Positions 35,001 to 42,604 of a DNA stretch of 64,000 bases are shown in pieces. The position numbers were made by a program, and so were the translations under genes. The stretch is from Marinobacter sp. BGYM27. GTDB taxonomy: Bacteria; Pseudomonadota; Gammaproteobacteria; Pseudomonadales; Oleiphilaceae. The notes under the pieces were generated by a model. That model searched no databases. It saw nothing but the letters and a program-made list of their open reading frames with translations, and was not told the origin of the DNA. The DNA is taken from positions 594,720 through 658,719 of the forward strand of contig JANZNS010000001.1 of assembly GCA_025153445.1 (NCBI GenBank), given 5' to 3'. How positions within the stretch are numbered: position 1 is the first letter of the stretch; the number at the start of each line of letters is the position of its first letter.

Positions 35001-36894
35001 CTTCGGTAACGGGCTGCTTCGCTCCGATCATGCCAAGCTGATCGCAGCATTCAACCACATGCATATCTTTGTCGATCCGTCACCTGACCCTGCCCGCAGC
35101 TTCAAGGAGCGGGAGCGGATGTTCGCGTTACCGCGTTCTGCATGGACGGATTATGACGAAAGCCTGATATCTGAAGGGGGCGGGGTATTTGCCCGCAGTG
35201 CCAAATCGATCCCGGTCAGCCCCCAGATGAAAAAACTGTTTGGTATCAAGTCGGATCGTGTACCGCCGAACATGCTGATCAGCCATATTCTGCGTACCCA
35301 GGCCGATCTGTTGTGGTTTGGTGGCATCGGCACCTACGTCAAAGGCAGTCAGGAATCCCACGGTGATGTGGGGGACAAAGCCAACGACGGCTTGCGGGTT
35401 AACGGCAAAGAACTGCAATGCAAGGTGATCGGTGAGGGCGGTAATCTGGGGATGACCCAGCTGGGCCGTATTGAGTTCGGCCTCACCGGCGGGCGGCTTA
35501 ATACTGACTTTATTGATAACGCGGGCGGGGTGGATTGCTCTGACCACGAAGTCAACATGAAAATCCTGCTCAATCGGATTGTAGCTGCCGGCGATCTTAC
35601 CGAGAAGCAGCGCAATACCATGCTCGAGAAAATGACTGATGACGTCAGCGAACTGGTATTGCTTAACAACTACCGCCAGACCCAGGCGCTGAGTATTGCC
35701 AATACGGAAGCGATCACGCGGCTTGAGGAATATCGCCGGCTGATTATCAATATGGAGTCTGCCGGCAAGCTGAACCGGGAACTGGAGTTCCTGCCGGATG
35801 AAGAAACGCTCGCCGAGCGGAAAGTGAAAAAGCAGGGGCTTACCCGTCCCGAATTGTCAGTGCTGATCTCCTACGTCAAAGGCGATCTCAAGCAGGAGCT
35901 GATCGAAAGCGACTTGCCGGATGAGCCGTCATTGGCGTCGGAAATGAACAAGGTCTTCCCGACAGCGCTGACCAAAAAATTCGGCAAGGAATTGAGCGAA
36001 CACCAGTTGCGGCGCGAAATTATCGCCACCCAGATCGCCAACGACATGGTGAACCACATGGGGATTACCTTTGTGGATCGGCTTGAGCAATCCACCGGCG
36101 CGTCACCTTCGGCTATTGCCCAGGCCTGGATCATCGCCCGGGATATTTACCGTGTAGACGAGTGGTGGAACAAGATTGAGGCGCTCGATTACAAGGTGCC
36201 AGCCTCGCTCCAGCTTGAATTGATGAACGATTTGATACGGCTGGTGCGCAGGGCGGTGCGGTGGCTGCTACGCAACCATCGCAGTGAACTGAGTATTCAG
36301 CCCCATGTTGACCGGTTTGCCGCAGACATCGCGGATATCAGCAGCCAGCTGCCTGATTATCTGGCCGACCAGTCCCGTGCTGAATGGAAAAAGCGGTTTG
36401 ATGATCTGGTCACCAAGTCGGTGCCTGAGGATGTTGCGTCGGTAACGGCCGGCATCTCCTATCTTTATTCTGCTTTGGGTATTATTGAGGTTCACGAGCG
36501 CACCGAGGTACCGCTGAAGCAGGTTGCGAACCTGTATTACAGTCTTGGTGAAAAGCTGGATCTCAACTGGTTTGCAGGCGCTGTCGTCAAGCTTTCCCCG
36601 ACCTCCCACTGGGAAGCGCTGGCAAGGGAGAGCTTCCGGGAAGATCTGGACTGGCAGCAGCGTGCGCTAACGTCCGGTGTACTCCGGCTCAGTGGTAGAC
36701 AGGGCGATGTCGATGCCGCCATCGTTGAGTGGATGGCTCGCAACAAGCCGCTGCTGATGCGCTGGCGGGCGATGCTATCCGAACTGCGAGCCGCACGAGA
36801 GCCTGAATATGCGATGTTTTCAGTGGCGCTCAGGGAGCTGCTGGACCTGGCGCAGTCATCGATTCACACGCCAGTGGATGATCAGGGTAATTGA
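32017..36894 (+). CDS. gdhB: NAD-specific glutamate dehydrogenase, large (GdhB) class
   Basis: Catabolic enzyme that deaminates glutamate to 2-oxoglutarate with NAD, feeding the TCA cycle. The 1625 residues match the 180-kDa class known from Pseudomonas and Streptomyces. A long N-terminal regulatory part, about 1-700, contains ACT-like segments. The catalytic core has GGKVARGGLRWSDRFEDYRT, VKNAVIVPVGAKGGFVAK and the dinucleotide-binding FTVIGIGDMAGDVFGNG. A C-terminal helical domain is present. No frameshift. Monocistronic; a hairpin follows at 36943. Confidence 0.96.
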   Translation: MNALTVASKEQFHDLLAEAIAEKIAKSDAKKISDFAVQQLAHLPLNELLSRRFSDVYGSVLAAWQFLQQRAPGDTSVSVFNPDLESDGWQSTHSVVFILHPNIPFLIDSIRIAINQEEIGTHTLYHSILQVERDRSGKLKKLHNRDKASKKGEFEALIVLEIDRHSDQEELRGLEQQLQNVLEEVRIAVDDFPRMKTKAAEILKELDNCKAKISDDDIAEAHSFLQWLGDDHFTFLGYDEYDFVKEKDGILVKQVPHSELGILRVHNERPAKVRLEELPQRTRTEMTRTDDIFIFAKSAQRSRVHRPAYPDYIAVKKFNAKGEVIGERRFLGLYTSRVYQERPDEIPLLRRKVNEVLDRSGFLRDDYAGKELDQILAVYPRDELFQIETDKLYRTALDILYIQERRMLRVFMREDVYGQFVNCLAFFPRDIYNTELRLKVEEVLIRSLEAEDIEFVTHFSESVLARVQFTIRVPQVENRQIPVAEIQEQTIALAQSWRDGLSEALHETYGEERGNELIRLYHNAFPGSYQDMFSPRRAAIDLEHIVNVADSDRIGMSFYRALEEDESTLHFKLFAPNSQLPLSDVMPIFGNLGFRVIGEHPFEIVDRSGKRVWIHDFSLQAYSGKVVDIHRIRPIFEDLFERVWYGEAENDSFNRLVLASYFDWRQIATLRSYARYMRQIRISNSQTFIATTLVNHVSLAQTLLEFFGVRFDPERNQSPGKSAAAQQKLELEFNAGLDEVDNLSEDRVLRLFLDLIKATLRTNYYQPDADGNAKTYISFKFRPTDIPDMPLPLPMFEIFVYSPRVEGVHLRGGKVARGGLRWSDRFEDYRTEILGLVKAQQVKNAVIVPVGAKGGFVAKQLPDSGDRDAFQKEGIESYKTFIRGLLDVTDNLVGGEISPPEKVIRHDEDDHYLVVAADKGTATFSDIANGLASDYNFWLGDAFASGGSQGYDHKKMGITAKGAWVSVERHFRELGINPAKDDFTVIGIGDMAGDVFGNGLLRSDHAKLIAAFNHMHIFVDPSPDPARSFKERERMFALPRSAWTDYDESLISEGGGVFARSAKSIPVSPQMKKLFGIKSDRVPPNMLISHILRTQADLLWFGGIGTYVKGSQESHGDVGDKANDGLRVNGKELQCKVIGEGGNLGMTQLGRIEFGLTGGRLNTDFIDNAGGVDCSDHEVNMKILLNRIVAAGDLTEKQRNTMLEKMTDDVSELVLLNNYRQTQALSIANTEAITRLEEYRRLIINMESAGKLNRELEFLPDEETLAERKVKKQGLTRPELSVLISYVKGDLKQELIESDLPDEPSLASEMNKVFPTALTKKFGKELSEHQLRREIIATQIANDMVNHMGITFVDRLEQSTGASPSAIAQAWIIARDIYRVDEWWNKIEALDYKVPASLQLELMNDLIRLVRRAVRWLLRNHRSELSIQPHVDRFAADIADISSQLPDYLADQSRAEWKKRFDDLVTKSVPEDVASVTAGISYLYSALGIIEVHERTEVPLKQVANLYYSLGEKLDLNWFAGAVVKLSPTSHWEALARESFREDLDWQQRALTSGVLRLSGRQGDVDAAIVEWMARNKPLLMRWRAMLSELRAAREPEYAMFSVALRELLDLAQSSIHTPVDDQGN

Positions 36895-36942
36895 GGGTGC
36901 TTGCCCCGGGCTTGAGAATGACGTTCAATCATCGGGGTTTGG

Positions 36943-36959
36943 CATTGCGGGACGCAATG
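36943..36959 (+). terminator. Compact hairpin downstream of gdhB
   Basis: CATTGCG-GGA-CGCAATG is a perfect 7-base stem with a three-base loop, 48 bases after the gdhB stop and 83 bases before the carbonic anhydrase gene. It lacks a T run, so it may be a weak or factor-assisted terminator. Confidence 0.35.
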
Positions 36960-37042
36960 TCTGATAGCGGGCTGGTTTGCCGATAAGACCGTCAGATCAG
37001 CCGGTGCCGTCTTATATAGTGTCAACAGTGCAGAAGGATACC

Positions 37043-37717
37043 ATGCGAAAACTGAAACATATCTTCGAAAGCAATCAATCCTGGGCCGACAAGATCAAGC
37101 GGGATGATCCGCAGTTTTTCGAACGATTGTCGAATCAGCAAGCACCGGAATACCTCTGGATCGGCTGTGCAGATAGTCGTGTGCCCGCCAACCAGATCGT
37201 CGATCTGATGCCGGGCGAGCTGTTCGTTCATCGTAACGTTGCAAACGTTGTTGTTCACACTGACTTTAACTGTTTGTCGGTGCTTCAGTTCGCCGTTGAC
37301 GTGCTCAAGGTGAAACATGTGATGGTGGTGGGGCATTACGGCTGCGGTGGTGTTAAAGCGGCGCTCAAGAACGAAGGCCACGGGCTTATCAAAAACTGGC
37401 TGCGCCATGTGCAGGACGTAAGGGACAAGTATCAGCCTGTACTGACCGCATTGCCATCAGAGCGGGAACAGATTGATCGGCTGTGCGAACTGAATGTCAT
37501 GGAGCAGGTGCGGCATGTCTGCCAGACCTCCACCATGCAGGATGCCTGGGCACGAGGCCAGGAAATATCCGTGCATGGCTGGGTTTATGATGTTGCCGAC
37601 GGCCTGCTGCGGGATATGGGACTGACGATTACCACTGAGGCCGAACGCGATGAGCTGTACGACCGCAGTGTTGAATCACTGGTTAAACGGCCGGTACGGT
37701 CATTCGACGCTGGCTGA
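37043..37717 (+). CDS. can: Beta-class carbonic anhydrase
   Basis: Zinc enzyme interconverting CO2 and bicarbonate, needed for carboxylation reactions at ambient CO2. The 224 residues have zinc ligands C42 (in CADSR with D44 and R46), H98 and C101 (in HYGCGG), the same positions as E. coli Can. Start ATG 37043 follows AGAAGGA; the frame is open upstream to 36977 but those residues are not family-like. The 3' end overlaps the convergent diguanylate cyclase gene by 18 bases. Confidence 0.95.
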   Translation: MRKLKHIFESNQSWADKIKRDDPQFFERLSNQQAPEYLWIGCADSRVPANQIVDLMPGELFVHRNVANVVVHTDFNCLSVLQFAVDVLKVKHVMVVGHYGCGGVKAALKNEGHGLIKNWLRHVQDVRDKYQPVLTALPSEREQIDRLCELNVMEQVRHVCQTSTMQDAWARGQEISVHGWVYDVADGLLRDMGLTITTEAERDELYDRSVESLVKRPVRSFDAG

Positions 37718-38674
37718 GCCGTCGAACACCTGAACCTGGTTGCGGCCGCTCTCTTTCGCAGTATAGAGGGCGGCATCTGCCTGCTTGAGCCAGTCAAGAT
37801 AGTGGTCAGTATCCAGCAATATCGGCGCGACGCCCATGCTGATAGTGTATTGGATCGTGCCATCACTGGTGACCACTTCCGCCTTTTCTATTGCTTTTCG
37901 AATGCGTTCACAGAGCGCAACGGCACCTTCCACATCAGTTTCCGGCAACAGCATCCCGAACTCTTCTCCGCCGTAGCGACCTGCCACATCGGCCTGGCGC
38001 ATTGACTGTGTAAGGGTGCTGGCGGTGTGACGGATAACCTCATCCCCCGCCACGTGGCCATAGGTGTCGTTAACGCGCTTGAAATGGTCAATATCAAACA
38101 TGACCAGTGCAGCGTTGTTTCCGTATCTACGGATCCGCTCAAATTCGCCGGCGAGCTGCTTTTCCCAGGTGACGCGGTTGAGCAGGCCTGTGAGCCCATC
38201 GACTTCACTCATCATCGTTAACTGCTTGTTGACCCGCTCGAGCGCCTGACGGCTGGCTGCTATATCCGTGACGTCGTAAATCATCAGGCAAACCTGTTGC
38301 ACAACGCCGTCGGAGGCCGTCAGAGGGCTGATGGTCAGATTCTGGTACATATAGGGTGCCGTGCCCGTGATGGGGCGCGTATTACCGAAGTGGAACAGGT
38401 AAGGCCGTTGCTCCCATGTTGTAAACGCTCGGGTTTTCAGCAGGCGTACCGTTTCGACTTTCCGTTTCAGCCACTTCTCGGGCAAATCAGGAAAGAACTC
38501 AAACAGGTTTTTCTCCTTGATGCTTGAGGCTGTGATACCGCTATTGTTCTCCATGAACCCGTTCCAGACGGAAACCCGGTAGTCCATATCGAGAACGACC
38601 AGGCCGACCTCTACGGACTCGAGCATGTCCATGAGCCAGTGAAACTCGATCATGCCGGATTGATTGTCTGCCAT
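37700..38674 (-). CDS. PAS-GGDEF diguanylate cyclase
   Basis: Predicted c-di-GMP synthase. The 324 residues comprise a PAS domain at about 10-125 (HWLMDMLESVEVGLVVLDMD), a short coiled linker, and a GGDEF domain at about 155-320. The active-site signature GGEEF is at 235-239. An RxxD inhibitory-site motif (RQAD, 226-229) lies at the usual five-residue spacing, so catalysis and product feedback are both expected. No membrane segment, so sensing is cytoplasmic. It starts three bases after the preceding response-regulator gene, probably as a two-gene unit. Confidence 0.93.
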   Translation of the reverse strand: MADNQSGMIEFHWLMDMLESVEVGLVVLDMDYRVSVWNGFMENNSGITASSIKEKNLFEFFPDLPEKWLKRKVETVRLLKTRAFTTWEQRPYLFHFGNTRPITGTAPYMYQNLTISPLTASDGVVQQVCLMIYDVTDIAASRQALERVNKQLTMMSEVDGLTGLLNRVTWEKQLAGEFERIRRYGNNAALVMFDIDHFKRVNDTYGHVAGDEVIRHTASTLTQSMRQADVAGRYGGEEFGMLLPETDVEGAVALCERIRKAIEKAEVVTSDGTIQYTISMGVAPILLDTDHYLDWLKQADAALYTAKESGRNQVQVFDGSASVE

Positions 38675-38677
38675 GAA

Positions 38678-39691
38678 TTACTCCACCAGATACGCAAGTG
38701 CTTGCTCGAGCCGCGGCACAGAGTCAGCGGTGAGCAGGATCAGAAGATCGCATACAACGTTGTGGTCTTCGATTTCGTAGTTAATCTCGATAGATAGCAA
38801 TTGCTGGTCCTGATGCTGATGGTGTTCCAGAAGATCGGCTATCTGGCGATGTTGCCCCAGTACCGTGGGGTGACTGAGACCAAACTTGATATCCATTTGG
38901 TCCCCAAGCCCCTTGAGAAACGCGCCGAACAGAATGCTGGACATATCCATCAGCACTTCGACTTCCAACGCATCGCGATTGGCGTCTTCGTATTGCAGTA
39001 GCGCGGCCATGTCGTCAAAGCTTGAGTCGGAAAAAAGCAGCAGGGCCTCACCGGCAATGCTGGCACCTGTGAATCCTTGGCAGACGGCTGAATAACTGCG
39101 CTGTGAGGCCGCTGCATTGAGCGCCATCGCCAGTTCGCTGTGAGCTATCATGGCAACCCGCGGCACCGGAAGGGTTATGAATACATCCAGTAAGCGGGCC
39201 AGCAGGTCGGCCGCCTGGCCCATGGCGACGTTGGCCATTTCCTGCAGGCAGCCGGTGAGAGAAATGTTTTCGACGGACACACTTTCGTCCGCCGGTTCGG
39301 GCTTCTGGGCAATCACATCGTCCGGGCGGTAAAGCCCGTATTCGCTGAGGATATCGAGGATTTTCTCGGGCGATGTCGGCTTCTTGATGAAGTCCATAGC
39401 GCCGAGTTTCTTTACCCGGTCCCGAGCTTGCGGCTGGATATCCCCCGAAACGACGATCGTCATCACGGGAAGATCATGCCGGTTGATTTCCTCAAGCACG
39501 CCGTAGCCGTCAAGCACGGGCATATTGAGATCCAGGAACAGAATATCGCCGGCGCCTTCGCGGATTTTCTCCAGCGCGTCCTCGCCGTGCTCGGCAAACG
39601 CGATGTCAATGTCCCAGCCGTCGGGAAGGGCGCGAACCATCTGTTTTCGCGCCATATTGGAGTCATCACAGATCAATACTTTATAGGTCAT
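38678..39691 (-). CDS. Response regulator with CheC/CheX-like output domain
   Basis: 337 residues. An N-terminal receiver has acidic residues D9/D10, phospho-acceptor D54 in ILFLDLNMPVLDG, and the conserved Lys in FIKKP. The C-terminal part (about 145-337) resembles CheC/CheX phosphatases (CLQEMANVAMGQAADLLARL, EVLMDMSSILFGAFLKGLGD). CheC-family domains dephosphorylate CheY-P, so this may be a regulated phosphatase for another receiver. It is coupled to the diguanylate cyclase immediately downstream. No cognate histidine kinase is adjacent. Confidence 0.85.
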   Translation of the reverse strand: MTYKVLICDDSNMARKQMVRALPDGWDIDIAFAEHGEDALEKIREGAGDILFLDLNMPVLDGYGVLEEINRHDLPVMTIVVSGDIQPQARDRVKKLGAMDFIKKPTSPEKILDILSEYGLYRPDDVIAQKPEPADESVSVENISLTGCLQEMANVAMGQAADLLARLLDVFITLPVPRVAMIAHSELAMALNAAASQRSYSAVCQGFTGASIAGEALLLFSDSSFDDMAALLQYEDANRDALEVEVLMDMSSILFGAFLKGLGDQMDIKFGLSHPTVLGQHRQIADLLEHHQHQDQQLLSIEINYEIEDHNVVCDLLILLTADSVPRLEQALAYLVE

Positions 39692-40064
39692 GTACTCAGC
39701 TTCGATGGACGTGTTTCTTCAGTCTAGCAGTCGGAAAAGAGGGGGACCGTAAAATATTCAAAAACTCAACTATTTGAGACGCGATGTTAACGCGTTATCG
39801 ACAATGCTTACCGGCCGGGCCATTTCGGTTACATCAGGCTTTGAGGAATGTAAATAACTGTAAGACACCGATCACAATCCTGCGCAATATGGCCGTGTTG
39901 TAATGGCCTATTGTGACATGCCTCACTCAAATCATTCGGGACCCCACCTATAGTTGGCGGGCAAATGGAAACTGCATGGCGGACCCAAGACCAATAATAA
40001 AAGGCCGTCGGTGTTTGCAGTGACTGTAGGACGCAGTCAAATTCACTCAGAGACACTCTCGCCT
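39692..40064. other. Divergent intergenic region with CRP-type promoter
   Basis: 373 bases between the divergent response-regulator and FilA-like genes. It is fairly AT-rich in its left half. It holds the CRP/Vfr-like promoter described at 39912-39954. No small gene with a credible ribosome binding site was found. Confidence 0.6.
39912..39954 (+). promoter_or_regulatory. Candidate CRP/Vfr-activated promoter
   Basis: TGTGA-N6-TCACT (39912-39927) matches nine of ten conserved bases of the CRP/Vfr site TGTGA-N6-TCACA. A -10-like TATAGT lies at 39949-39954 and there is no good -35. With a start site about seven bases after the -10, the palindrome centre falls near -41.5, the class II activator position. 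Confidence 0.55.
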
Positions 40065-40937
40065 ATGATCGGTGGCATGCGAAATCGCTTGGCATTGGCT
40101 GGAATGCTGCTGTTTTCGGCAGCTACGGCTCACGCCGAGCTGAAACCTATTTCCGACGACGAAATGGCGTCCGTTAGCGGGCAGGCCATGATCGCAGTGG
40201 ATGTCGACGGCACAGCAGCGGAGCGCTTTACGCGCATCACAATGGGCCTGGATGCCGAAATCCAGACCAATATTGATAACGTCGTGTTCGGGGATACCGG
40301 CGATGGCAGTGATGTTGCCATCAGTCAGCTTTCGCTGGGCCACATTTCAACGGACGCTGCCAAGATTCAGCTTGATGGTCAGACCTACGCGGTTAATGAC
40401 ATCGTGCCTTTCCTGGGATCGGATCCCTATTTTGAGCTTGCTGAGCAGAACGGTGAAATCATCGGTTTCCGGATGGGGTTTAATGAAGCCAGAGGGACGC
40501 TGTCAGGCGATATCGCCAGCTTCAGTGGCCAGCTGGGGCTGCAGCTGGTTGACGATGCGGGTAACGTGTCGGATGCACAGTTGTTCGGCGCTGATGGTGT
40601 GGCAACGTCGCTTCGTGCCACTCACATCGGGTTGAATGATGCTGCGACAGATTGCAGCACCGGTGCGCAATGTACGGCGCTGTCAAACCTCAAAACCCTT
40701 GATATTGGCAAGGCCAACGAAGACGGTACTGTCGATGTCGCCACGAACCTGTTTTTTTCTTTCCAGAAAGAAGCCGTTGACTGGACGTCTACCGACGGCA
40801 CCGGCGACATTATCAGCGCGAACCCTGGCGTGTTCCTGAATATCCCCACCGCCATGCAGCTTGATATTCAGACTCTGCAAAACGGTATTCCCCGAGCGCG
40901 AACCGAATACATTGATCGCGGCGTTGGTCTATTCTGA
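40065..40937 (+). CDS. FilA-like secreted protein, DUF6160 family
   Basis: Exported protein of unknown function, about 290 residues. A signal peptide is clear (MRNRLALAGMLLFSAATAHA). The mature N-terminus ELKPISDDEMASVSGQAMIA is the typical motif of DUF6160 proteins, some annotated as putative pilus-system protein FilA. The remainder is Asp/Gly/Thr-rich and predicted beta-rich, with one cysteine pair (DCSTGAQCTAL). The start could be ATG 40065 or ATG 40077; neither has a strong ribosome binding site. It is alone between divergent and downstream genes. Function not assigned. Confidence 0.78.
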   Translation: MIGGMRNRLALAGMLLFSAATAHAELKPISDDEMASVSGQAMIAVDVDGTAAERFTRITMGLDAEIQTNIDNVVFGDTGDGSDVAISQLSLGHISTDAAKIQLDGQTYAVNDIVPFLGSDPYFELAEQNGEIIGFRMGFNEARGTLSGDIASFSGQLGLQLVDDAGNVSDAQLFGADGVATSLRATHIGLNDAATDCSTGAQCTALSNLKTLDIGKANEDGTVDVATNLFFSFQKEAVDWTSTDGTGDIISANPGVFLNIPTAMQLDIQTLQNGIPRARTEYIDRGVGLF

Positions 40938-41027
40938 CTCCCACTCCTGATAGACCCGCTGGGGCGCGGTGGCGCTGTCTGATACACTCGACAGCCTTCA
41001 ATGACATAGCGCTGGGGTCTGAACGCA

Positions 41028-42476
41028 GTGATCAAAAGTTTTTACTGGCACGACTACGAAACCTTCGGTGTGGACCCCGTCCATGATCGGCCTTCACAGT
41101 TTGCGGGTGTGCGCACTGACGCTGACCTGAACATCATCGAAGACCCTCTCGTTATTTACTGCCAGTTGGCAGAAGACTACGTGCCTGACCCGGTGGCCTG
41201 TCTGATTACCGGAATCACTCCCCAGAAAACCCGTGCCGAAGGCTATACCGAGGCAGAATTCATGGGCATGATCCATGATGCCTTCAGCCAGCCAGGCACC
41301 TGCGTTGTAGGCTACAACAGCCTTCGCTTTGATGATGAAGTGACACGCAATACGCTTTACCGCAATCTGCGCGACCCCTATGGCCGGGAATGGCAGAACG
41401 GCAATTCCCGCTGGGATATTATTGATATGGTGCGGCTGACCTATGCGCTGCGCCCTGAGGGAATCGTCTGGCCAAAGAAGGAAGACGGCACGCCGAGTTT
41501 CCGCCTTGAGGAGCTCACCGCAGCTAACGGGATCGCACATGAAGCCGCGCATGACGCCATGTCCGATGTCGAGGCAACAATCGCGCTGGCCCGTCTGATA
41601 CGTGAAAAGCAGCCAAAGCTGTTTAACTACGTGCTTGAAAACAAGGATAAACACTCGGCTCGCGCCATGCTGGATCTGGCGACATTCAAGCCGGTGTTTC
41701 ATGTATCCAGCAAATACCCTGCATCCATCGGATGCTGTGCCCTGGTAGCACCGGTTGCCCAGCACCCGGTGAATCGCAATGCTGTGGTGGTTTTTGATCT
41801 GCGTCAGGACCCTGATGAATTGATCAATGCCAGTCCGGAGACCATTCGTCAGCGTGTTTTCTCCTCGCAGGCCGATCTCGGTGAGACTCCGCGCTTTGCT
41901 CTCAAGGCGGTACATATCAACAAATGCCCGGTTCTGGCTCCGGCGACTATGCTGAAGTCGTTGTCGCCGGAGCGGCTTGAGGCGCTGCACCTGGATGGTG
42001 AGGTTCTGCGTGCACACCTCCAGAAACTGCGTAAGGCTCCCGGCCTTTCTGAGCGTATTGCAGAGGCTTTCGCCCCCCAGGATGAGGGGCCTGGTGATCT
42101 GACGGATCCTGATGAGCAGCTCTACGCCGGGGGCTTTTTGACCCCTGCCGATCGCAAACGACTGGATCAGCTGCTCAGGGAACCGGTTGCCCAAATGGCA
42201 GACGCTACGCCGGAGTTCGACGATGAACGGCTTGAGGAAATGGTGTTTCGTTTCAGGGCCAGAAATTACCCTGATACCCTGCAGGATGAAGAGCAGGAAC
42301 GCTGGGAAACCTTCCGTCAGGAGCGGCTTTTGAATCCGAAGAAGGGGTGGCGATCGCTTGAGGTATTCTTTGCGGACATTCAGACACGGTTACAGGCAGA
42401 AGATCTTTCATCCAAAGACCGGACCTTGTTGGAAGAGCTGGCACTATACGGTGAGTCTATAATTCCTTATGCCTGA
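41028..42476 (+). CDS. sbcB: Exodeoxyribonuclease I
   Basis: Processive 3'-5' single-strand DNA exonuclease used in recombination and mismatch repair. The 482-residue product has the DEDDh catalytic fold. D9 and E11 are in FYWHDYETFG. The family motif DRPSQFAGVRTD is present. The third acidic residue lies in VVGYNSLRFDDE, and the final His/Asp pair in HDAMSDVEATIALA. C-terminal SH3-like and helical domains follow, with KGWRSLEVFF near the end. Start GTG 41028 directly precedes the conserved IKSFYWHDYETFG. No ATG nearby fits. Confidence 0.96.
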   Translation: MIKSFYWHDYETFGVDPVHDRPSQFAGVRTDADLNIIEDPLVIYCQLAEDYVPDPVACLITGITPQKTRAEGYTEAEFMGMIHDAFSQPGTCVVGYNSLRFDDEVTRNTLYRNLRDPYGREWQNGNSRWDIIDMVRLTYALRPEGIVWPKKEDGTPSFRLEELTAANGIAHEAAHDAMSDVEATIALARLIREKQPKLFNYVLENKDKHSARAMLDLATFKPVFHVSSKYPASIGCCALVAPVAQHPVNRNAVVVFDLRQDPDELINASPETIRQRVFSSQADLGETPRFALKAVHINKCPVLAPATMLKSLSPERLEALHLDGEVLRAHLQKLRKAPGLSERIAEAFAPQDEGPGDLTDPDEQLYAGGFLTPADRKRLDQLLREPVAQMADATPEFDDERLEEMVFRFRARNYPDTLQDEEQERWETFRQERLLNPKKGWRSLEVFFADIQTRLQAEDLSSKDRTLLEELALYGESIIPYA

Positions 42477-42492
42477 CTGGCGCTTTGAAACA

Positions 42493-42527
42493 GGGAGCGG
42501 GGAGGTTGCAAAATATCTCCGGCTCCC
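42493..42527. terminator. Hairpin between convergent sbcB and XRE genes
   Basis: GGGAGC and GCTCCC form the outer stem, with an inner GGAG/CTCC after one mismatch, 17 bases beyond the sbcB stop. There is no clear T run on the plus strand. Possible weak terminator for sbcB. Confidence 0.35.
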
Positions 42528-42604
42528 GACCTTGTCGCGGAAGCTTTAGCTTTAGTGACGCCCCATCTCCGCGTAGCCTTGTTTTTTCTTAACCTGCGTT
42601 GAGC

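Noticed and set aside
33868..35064. Minus-strand open frame of 398 codons inside gdhB
   Set aside because: Antisense shadow of a GC-rich coding region; no recognisable domain, and the sense gene is continuous and conserved.
41094..42194. Minus-strand open frame of 366 codons inside sbcB
   Set aside because: Antisense shadow; low-complexity translation and the sense strand encodes a clear exonuclease I.
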